DNA of 7,528 nucleotides. It comes from Anaerolineae bacterium CG2_30_64_16. GTDB taxonomy: Bacteria; Chloroflexota; Anaerolineae; CG2-30-64-16. Location: positions 1 through 7,528 of the forward strand of contig MNXL01000215.1 in the NCBI GenBank assembly GCA_001871755.1, given 5' to 3'. How positions within the stretch are numbered: position 1 is the stretch's first letter; each line of letters opens with the position of its first letter. The notes beneath the pieces are model-generated. The model was not told the DNA's origin. It saw nothing but the letters and a program-made list of their open reading frames with translations, and searched no databases. A program made the translations under genes and the position numbers. This document shows positions 1 through 4,365 of the stretch, one piece after another.

Positions 1-1
1 G

Positions 2-1231
2 GGCTGGGGGAGAGGTCTCATCTGCCTGGCCCTGTTGGCTGGCCTCTCGGTCGCCGTCCAGATCCTGGCCGTGAGCGCCAACTACGTCAACTACGAGATC
101 AAGCTGCGCGAGATCTATCCGACCGACTGGGTGAATCCGTTGAAGTACGGCCCGCCCGCGTTGCTCAACCCCCTGCACGGTCCGGTCTTGGGGCAGGTGC
201 GGCTGTTGTGGGAGAACGCCCAGGCCAACCTGGATCTCGGGTGGGTTGCGTCCGTTGGGGTGGCGTGGGAGGTCCCGGCTGCCGCAGTCTGTGTGGCGCT
301 CCTGGCGGGGTTGACGTGGTGGATGGTCTGGCGACGGGCGAAGGCGTGGCCGCGCGTGTTCGCCGCGGGCGCCGTGGTTGCGCTGCTCGGGCTGGCGGCC
401 CTGTCGGCCGCAGTCTACGGCTCCCGGCCCGAGTACGGCATGCCCGGGGCGGATTACGCCGGCGCGCTGGCCGAGATCGAGCGGCGGGCCGGCCCTGCGG
501 ATGGCATCGTGACCATCGCGCCGTATCACTACCAGGCGCCGATGGCGCGTTATCGCGGCCGGCTGCCGATCTACGGTTACGCGGCTGAGCCCACGCCGCC
601 GCATCCCGAGGCCGAGGCCGTGCTCTGGCGGGCGCTGGCCCGGCATCCGCGCCTCTGGCTGGTCACCGTAGGCGTGTCACCGGCCGACCCGGCCAACGGC
701 ATCGAGGCCTGGCTGGCCGCGCACGCGTTCAAGGCCGAGGATCGCTGGATAGATGACACCCGCCTGGTGGCCTTCGTCACGGCCGGCCATCTGGAGTCCC
801 TCTCCGTCGACGCGCGGCTGGGGGAGCAGGTGCGGCTGGCCGATGCCCGGATCAGCGCCAATACGCTCCGACCCGGTGACCCGCTCGCGGTCGAGCTGAC
901 CTGGCAGGCCGTCGCGGCGCCCGGCAGTGGTTCGACAGAGCTCACCACAAACCTGCGCGGATTCGTGCAACTCCTGTCCTTGGACGGCCAGTTGGTGGCC
1001 GGCCAGGATGGCGAGCCGGGCGGTGGCTATGCGCCGGGCACGGGTTGGGCGTTGGGTGTGTTCATCACCGATCGCCGCGGGCTACTGCTGCCAGACACCC
1101 TGGCCCCCGGCGAGTACACGCTCATCGCGGGCCTCTACGACGCGGCCACGGGCCAGCGCCTGCCGGTGACCGACCAGGCCAGCGCGACGGTGGGCGATTC
1201 TGTGCGGCTGGCGACCGTGCGGATGGAGTAA
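2..1231 (+). CDS. C-terminal part of a multi-pass membrane protein, probable GT39/ArnT-like glycosyltransferase (5' end outside window)
   Basis: The reading frame is open from the window edge and ends at TAA 1229-1231, so 409 residues of a longer protein are seen. A TTG at 35 lies inside a membrane helix and is not a credible start. Hydrophobic helices lie at about residues 3-25, 90-110 and 119-139 of the fragment. A soluble part of about 270 residues follows, presumably outside the membrane. Its first half (about 150-265) has alternating strands and helices, with PYHYQAP and RLWLVTVG. Its second half (about 265-405) is beta-rich, with ELTWQA, RGFVQLLSLDGQLV, LAPGEYTLIAGLYD and TGQRLPV. Chloroflexota membrane glycosyltransferases of the GT39/ArnT type often end in such a beta-sandwich. 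The catalytic N-terminal half is absent, so the enzyme class is inference. The O-antigen-ligase-like gene downstream fits a surface-glycan role. Membrane protein is secure; glycosyltransferase is moderate. Confidence 0.62.
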   Translation, partial: GWGRGLICLALLAGLSVAVQILAVSANYVNYEIKLREIYPTDWVNPLKYGPPALLNPLHGPVLGQVRLLWENAQANLDLGWVASVGVAWEVPAAAVCVALLAGLTWWMVWRRAKAWPRVFAAGAVVALLGLAALSAAVYGSRPEYGMPGADYAGALAEIERRAGPADGIVTIAPYHYQAPMARYRGRLPIYGYAAEPTPPHPEAEAVLWRALARHPRLWLVTVGVSPADPANGIEAWLAAHAFKAEDRWIDDTRLVAFVTAGHLESLSVDARLGEQVRLADARISANTLRPGDPLAVELTWQAVAAPGSGSTELTTNLRGFVQLLSLDGQLVAGQDGEPGGGYAPGTGWALGVFITDRRGLLLPDTLAPGEYTLIAGLYDAATGQRLPVTDQASATVGDSVRLATVRME

Positions 1232-1237
1232 GCGTGC

Positions 1238-1267
1238 TTGGTGCTGAGGCTGTTGCGATGGTATAAT
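1238..1267 (+). promoter_or_regulatory. Extended -10 promoter for the DUF2442 gene
   Basis: A perfect TATAAT lies at 1262-1267, preceded by TGG at 1259-1261, which makes a consensus extended -10 (TGnTATAAT). TTGGTG at 1238-1243, 18 nt upstream, is a weak -35; extended -10 promoters tolerate this. Transcription would start near 1274, leaving a leader of about 34 nt before the ATG at 1308. The element begins only 7 nt after the stop codon of the preceding gene, so the small gene has its own promoter. Confidence 0.72.
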
Positions 1268-1294
1268 CATCTCTGAAGATCGAACCCCTTGAGT

Positions 1295-1300
1295 AGGAGG
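1295..1300 (+). promoter_or_regulatory. Shine-Dalgarno AGGAGG that fixes the DUF2442 start
   Basis: The full consensus AGGAGG lies 7 nt upstream of ATG 1308. An in-frame TTG at 1302 would be only 1 nt from this site and cannot use it, so ATG 1308 is the start. Confidence 0.85.
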
Positions 1301-1307
1301 GTTGGAC

Positions 1308-1577
1308 ATGTTCCCAAGAGTTAAGCGCGTGCGTCACATTGGGGAGTATCGTCTCGAATTGTGCTTTGCTGACGATGCGAAGGGCGAACTTGATTTCAGA
1401 GATCGAGTTGTTGGTCGGGGAGGCGTGTTTACCCCACTGGAAGACATAGATTTTTTCGGACAGGTTCATGTTGATTCCGAATCCGGAACCATTGTCTGGC
1501 CAAACGAAGTTGATTTCTGCCCGGACGTGCTGTACAGCCTGGTGACCGGAAAGCCGCTGCGTCTGCCTGGCCCATAG
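1308..1577 (+). CDS. DUF2442 domain protein
   Basis: This is an 89-residue cytoplasmic protein of the usual DUF2442 length. The family pattern is visible: an N-terminal beta region (YRLELCFADDAKGELDF), a middle segment with GVFTPLED, and the signature GTIVWPNEVDFCPDVLY near the C-terminus, where the WPN and D..PD residues are the family hallmark. The biochemical function of DUF2442 is not established. Members often sit beside DUF4160 proteins in small modules thought to resemble toxin-antitoxin pairs, but no DUF4160 partner is seen on either side here. The gene has its own promoter and a perfect Shine-Dalgarno site. Its base composition looks close to 50% GC, clearly lower than the genes around it, which suggests recent acquisition. 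Family assignment is confident; a role is not offered. Confidence 0.87.
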   Translation: MFPRVKRVRHIGEYRLELCFADDAKGELDFRDRVVGRGGVFTPLEDIDFFGQVHVDSESGTIVWPNEVDFCPDVLYSLVTGKPLRLPGP

Positions 1578-1675
1578 GGGGCCGAACCAGTTGAATCCTT
1601 GCACGACCGATAAGAATTCTCTGATGACATGTGCCTGGTTGGCTCTGGCCTGTCCATGCTAGGGGCTGTACGGTC

Positions 1676-3124
1676 TTGTCGAATCTAACCTTGAGTCGTA
1701 TCGAATCGATCCTTTCCAGCCCGAAACCGCGCACGGCGCGGCTCGGGCTGGTTGCTTTGCTGCTGGTCGCCGCGCTGCTGGCCGCGCTGCTGGTCGCGAT
1801 CGCCGGACCGCTCTATGCGCCGATGTTTTTATTGGCGATCATCGGCGGGCTGCTGATGCTGCGTGACATCCGGTGGGACTACGCGGCCCTGCTCGGCGTG
1901 ATCGGCGTGCTGCCGTTTGCCGCGTTGCCTTTCAAGCTCGGGTTCACACCGACGTTTCTCGACGTTGCGCTAATTGCGCTCTACTTTGTGTGGTTGATGC
2001 GGGTCGCCACCCGCTGCGAGCGCGAGCTGGCGGGTACGGTGTTGGGCGCGCCGGTGCTGCTTTTCCTGCTGTGGGCGATCTTTGCCTTCGCCAACGGCTT
2101 GCGTTTCGGCCCGCCAACCAGCACAACGGTACGCAATTTCGCCGAATTGGCCTTGGCGATCGGGCTCTTCTTTGTCGTAGTGAACAGCCTGCGGGGCCGG
2201 GCGGATGTGGACCTGGTGACGCGCCTGATCATGCTGGCGGGCGCGGCCGCCGCGGCCATCGCGATCATCTTCTACGTGATCCCTGAGACGTGGACGGTGC
2301 AGATCCTGGATGCGCTCAGCCGGTTCAACTACCCGGGGGGCGCCGGCGCACTGCGCTACATCGAGGACAACCCCGACAACCCCATGCGCGCCATCGGCAC
2401 CATGGTCGACCCCAATGTGCTGGGCGGGTTCATGATCCTGGTCGCCGGGCTGACCGCGCCGCAGGTGGTGAGCGCGCAACCACTGTTCCGCCGGCGGTGG
2501 GTAATCCTGTTTCTGGGCCTGGATCTGCTGGCGCTCTATCTGACCTACAGTCGCGGTTCGCTGGTGGGTCTCGCGGCCGGGCTGCTCGTGATCGCACTGC
2601 TGCGCTATCGCAAGCTGCTGCTGGCGGGCGTGATCGGGATCGCGCTGTTGCTCTTACTGCCGCCCGCCCAGGCGTATGTGGCGCATTTCATCGAGGGGAT
2701 CCGCATTCAGGACCAGGCAACCCTGATGCGCCTGGGCGAGTACAAGGACGCACTGGCCCTGATCAGCCGCTACCCCTGGTTTGGGGTTGGTTTCGCCGGT
2801 TCTCCTGACGCCGATCTGTATGTGGGCGTATCCAATCTCTATCTGCTGATGGCCGAGGAGATGGGGGTTGTGGGTGTGATCAGTTTCCTGATCGTGGTCG
2901 GCAGTTTTCTCGCCCGCTTGTGGCGAACCTGGCGGCGGACCGTGGACCCGCGCATGGAAGCGTTGTTGCTGGGGCTGGCTGCGGCCGTCGTTGGGGTCAT
3001 GGTCGGTGGATTCCTGGATCACTATCTCTTCAACCTGGTCTACCCGCATATATCCGCCCTCTTTTGGACTTTCCTTGGGTTGGGGATGTCTGCGACGTTG
3101 GTGACGGGGGAGGTGGCAAGGTGA
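1676..3124 (+). CDS. O-antigen ligase / polymerase-family membrane protein (Wzy_C-like)
   Basis: An integral membrane protein of about 482 residues with roughly 12-13 predicted helices. Family hallmarks are visible: VDPNVLGGFM in the middle, LTYSRGSLVGL (the TxSRG motif opening the Wzy_C domain), YPWFGVGFAGSP (the P..G.G motif of the periplasmic loop), then NLYLLMAEEMGVVGV and a late DHYLFN segment. Family members join or polymerise undecaprenyl-linked glycans at the outer face of the membrane; which glycan is handled here cannot be read from sequence. The start is uncertain. TTG 1676 is preferred because AGGGG at 1661-1665 lies 10 nt upstream. GTG 1631 would add 15 residues but lacks a clear ribosome site, and TTG 1691 is also possible. 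The TGA stop lies inside an 8-bp tandem repeat. No terminator was found just downstream. With the upstream membrane protein it suggests a surface polysaccharide locus. Confidence 0.85.
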   Translation: MSNLTLSRIESILSSPKPRTARLGLVALLLVAALLAALLVAIAGPLYAPMFLLAIIGGLLMLRDIRWDYAALLGVIGVLPFAALPFKLGFTPTFLDVALIALYFVWLMRVATRCERELAGTVLGAPVLLFLLWAIFAFANGLRFGPPTSTTVRNFAELALAIGLFFVVVNSLRGRADVDLVTRLIMLAGAAAAAIAIIFYVIPETWTVQILDALSRFNYPGGAGALRYIEDNPDNPMRAIGTMVDPNVLGGFMILVAGLTAPQVVSAQPLFRRRWVILFLGLDLLALYLTYSRGSLVGLAAGLLVIALLRYRKLLLAGVIGIALLLLLPPAQAYVAHFIEGIRIQDQATLMRLGEYKDALALISRYPWFGVGFAGSPDADLYVGVSNLYLLMAEEMGVVGVISFLIVVGSFLARLWRTWRRTVDPRMEALLLGLAAAVVGVMVGGFLDHYLFNLVYPHISALFWTFLGLGMSATLVTGEVAR

Positions 3125-3140
3125 CACGGTGACACGGTGA
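3120..3140 (+). repeat. Tandem GGTGACAC octamers over the O-antigen-ligase-like stop codon
   Basis: GGTGACAC occurs at 3120-3127 and 3128-3135, followed by a partial third copy GGTGA at 3136-3140. The TGA stop of the upstream gene (3122-3124) falls in the first copy. Each copy carries TGA, so changes in copy number would not lengthen the protein much. The repeat adjoins a heptamer array. Confidence 0.85.
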
Positions 3141-3150
3141 TGGAGGGACT

Positions 3151-3207
3151 CTGACCCCTGACTCCTGACTCCTGACCCCTGACCCCTGACTCCTGACTCG
3201 CTGACTC
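3151..3207 (+). repeat. CTGACYC heptamer tandem array
   Basis: Seven uninterrupted heptamers run from 3151 to 3199, and an eighth lies at 3201-3207 after a single inserted G. The variable base is C or T at position 6, in the order C,T,T,C,C,T,T,(G),T. Bases 3151-3171 are therefore repeated exactly at 3179-3199, which implies a 28-bp higher-order duplication. It resembles the short tandemly repeated heptanucleotides (STRR) described in cyanobacteria; similar arrays are common between genes in filamentous and Chloroflexota-type genomes. It is too short and too closely spaced for a CRISPR array. Function is unknown; slippage makes copy number likely to vary between strains. Confidence 0.9.
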
Positions 3208-3237
3208 GTCGATTCGCCAGTTTGCCCCGAACTGAAG

Positions 3238-3267
3238 TTGTATTCTCAGTGGAAGCTGTGGTATACT
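3238..3267 (+). promoter_or_regulatory. Extended -10 promoter for the STAS antagonist gene
   Basis: TATACT at 3262-3267 is preceded by TGG (3259-3261), which gives an extended -10. TTGTAT at 3238-3243 is a fair -35 with 18-nt spacing. The predicted start near 3274 gives a leader of about 60 nt before ATG 3333. It looks like a housekeeping-type promoter, not one of an alternative sigma factor. Confidence 0.68.
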
Positions 3268-3332
3268 CGCGCCACCTGGAATTCCCATGACTGAGCACGC
3301 CACACGCGGTTCTCGAAGAGGAGGTCATCAAT

Positions 3333-3668
3333 ATGGAGCTTTCGACCGTCGATTTGAAGCGTTGTTCCCTCGTCCGGCTGGGCGGCCGCGTTGACGGCAG
3401 TGTCGCGCCGGAGCTGGGAAGCAACCTGCGCGCTGTGACCGATTCCGGTCGGTACAAGATCGTGGTCAACATGGCGGATGTGACCTACACCAGCAGCGCC
3501 TGCCTCCGTGAGTTGATCAGCGCGTGGAAAGTCTGCCGGCGCTGGAACCGTGGTGACCTGCGGCTGGCCGAGGTGCCTCCTGAGATCGCAAAAGTGCTGA
3601 CTCTGACCGGCCTGGACAACCAGTTCGCGATTTACAATAGTGAAGTCGAGGCCGTGGGTAGCTTCTGA
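3333..3668 (+). CDS. STAS-domain anti-sigma-factor antagonist (SpoIIAA/RsbV-like)
   Basis: A single-domain STAS protein of 111 residues, the normal size for this family, and cytoplasmic. The fold can be followed: an N-terminal beta strand (SLVRLGGRVDG), helix 1 with PELGSNLRAV, the strand KIVVNMADVTYTSSA, then the helix CLRELISAWKVCRRW and a C-terminal strand/helix pair (LRLAEVPPEIAKVLTLTGL). TSSACL at 53-58 matches the DSSGL/DSTGL phosphorylation loop; by alignment with SpoIIAA and RsbV, Ser54 is the likely phosphoacceptor. Thr53 replaces the usual Asp and Ala-Cys replaces Gly-Leu. AGGAGG (3319-3324) lies 8 nt before the ATG. By family precedent, the unphosphorylated form binds a HATPase kinase and frees the kinase's partner. 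The matching kinase and phosphatase lie just downstream, beyond a terminator. Confidence 0.9.
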   Translation: MELSTVDLKRCSLVRLGGRVDGSVAPELGSNLRAVTDSGRYKIVVNMADVTYTSSACLRELISAWKVCRRWNRGDLRLAEVPPEIAKVLTLTGLDNQFAIYNSEVEAVGSF

Positions 3669-3779
3669 TCACGACGGCCTGTGGCGATAAATAAGCGTTC
3701 GGACACAACTCCGTACTTTCGAGCCGATCCATCGAGGAAGCGCCCCGCAAGACTACGAAGACATTTCTGAACGCGACCG

Positions 3780-3833
3780 AAGCTGGAAGTTGGATGTTGG
3801 ATCCCGGTCCGATCTCCAGCCTCCAGCTTTTTT
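3780..3833 (+). terminator. Intrinsic terminator after the STAS gene
   Basis: AAGCTGGA (3780-3787) pairs perfectly with TCCAGCTT (3822-3829). An inner GTTGGA/TCCAGC pairing (one G-T wobble) and a GATC/GATC pairing extend the hairpin. A run of six T (3828-3833) begins at its base. It lies about 110 nt past the STAS stop and 40 nt before the kinase gene. The orientation fits termination of + strand transcripts. No coding region is seen between 3669 and 3779. Confidence 0.8.
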
Positions 3834-3873
3834 GTTTGGGCGCGTGCTGTATCGGTAGGGGTGGTGTCGGATC

Positions 3874-4365
3874 ATGAACCCTTTTCAGCGTCAACTCTCC
3901 CTGGTCGGGACTTTGGCCGATCTCCCACGCATCGCGAATTTCATCGCTGAGGCGTGCGCCGCGCTTGGCCTGGCGCCCGCCGCCCGCTTTGATCTGCAAC
4001 TGGCTGTGGAAGAAGCGTGTTGCAACGTGATCGAGCACGCTTACGAAGGGGCAGGCGGCGCGCTGAAGGTCCGGATCGAAACGTGCGACGAAGACGTGGT
4101 AATCACGATCCAGGACCGGGGCAAGCCATTTGATCCCACCGCAATCCCGGAGCCGGACATCGACGCCCCGCTCGATGAACGCCCCATCGGTGGGTTGGGC
4201 CTCTACCTGATGCAACGGTTGATGGATGAGGTGGCGTTCACCTTCTCGCCAGAAGGCGGCAACACGTTGGTGATGACGAAACACGAGGTCCTGGCGTCGG
4301 CGGACCCGCCCCAAGCGACAGAGGAGGGCCGCGATGGCAGCCCAGCGGCGGGGAACGACCTCTGA
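3874..4365 (+). CDS. RsbW/SpoIIAB-like HATPase serine kinase (anti-sigma factor type)
   Basis: A 163-residue soluble GHKL ATPase of anti-sigma-kinase size. The N box is VEEACCNVIEHAY at about 45-57, with Glu47 and the Mg-binding Asn51. The G1 box is DRGKPFDP at 81-88, with Asp81 for adenine contact. The G2 box is GGLGLYLMQRLMDEV at about 106-120. The ATP-lid region carries the PLDERPIGG sequence typical of RsbW-like proteins. The C-terminal 25 residues are polar and probably unstructured, and overlap the next gene. By family precedent it phosphorylates the STAS protein on serine and is itself sequestered by the unphosphorylated form; its own target may be a sigma factor or another regulator. 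The ribosome site is weak (AGGGG 3857-3861, 12 nt away). No convincing promoter is seen between the terminator and this start. Specific target unknown. Confidence 0.9.
   Translation: MNPFQRQLSLVGTLADLPRIANFIAEACAALGLAPAARFDLQLAVEEACCNVIEHAYEGAGGALKVRIETCDEDVVITIQDRGKPFDPTAIPEPDIDAPLDERPIGGLGLYLMQRLMDEVAFTFSPEGGNTLVMTKHEVLASADPPQATEEGRDGSPAAGNDL
4322..4327 (+). promoter_or_regulatory. Shine-Dalgarno AGGAGG that fixes the phosphatase start inside the kinase gene
   Basis: The consensus AGGAGG lies 6 nt before ATG 4334, within the last codons of the kinase gene. It supports a start that overlaps the kinase by 32 nt and implies coupled translation. It is far stronger than the ribosome site of the kinase itself. 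Confidence 0.85.

Noticed and set aside
1624..1662. Short leader frame (ATG 1624) ahead of the O-antigen-ligase-like gene
   Set aside because: It has twelve codons, no Shine-Dalgarno site and no attenuator hairpin; probably chance.
1631..1675. GTG 1631 as start of the O-antigen-ligase-like protein
   Set aside because: No ribosome site precedes it, and the extra 15 residues do not resemble the family N-terminus. TTG 1676 with AGGGG is better, though not proven.
3151..3207. CRISPR array
   Set aside because: Units are 7 bp without spacers; it is a simple tandem repeat.
3040..3303. Minus-strand open frame with repeated SGVRGQ peptides across the heptamer block
   Set aside because: It is the translation of the tandem repeats plus the antisense of the O-antigen-ligase-like gene. 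The peptide repetition is explained by the DNA repeat, and there is no ribosome site.
3287..3394. Possible upstream ORF starting at ATG 3287 before the STAS gene
   Set aside because: It has no ribosome site, runs out of frame through the STAS start, and encodes no recognisable sequence.
3669..3779. Small gene or RNA between the STAS stop and the terminator
   Set aside because: No frame with a ribosome site and no further stable hairpin were seen; it is probably the 3' untranslated region of the STAS transcript.
2654..4314. Long minus-strand frames at 2654-3472 and 3517-4314
   Set aside because: Both are antisense to well-supported + strand genes (O-antigen ligase family, STAS, kinase), show no recognisable domain and are expected by chance at this GC content.
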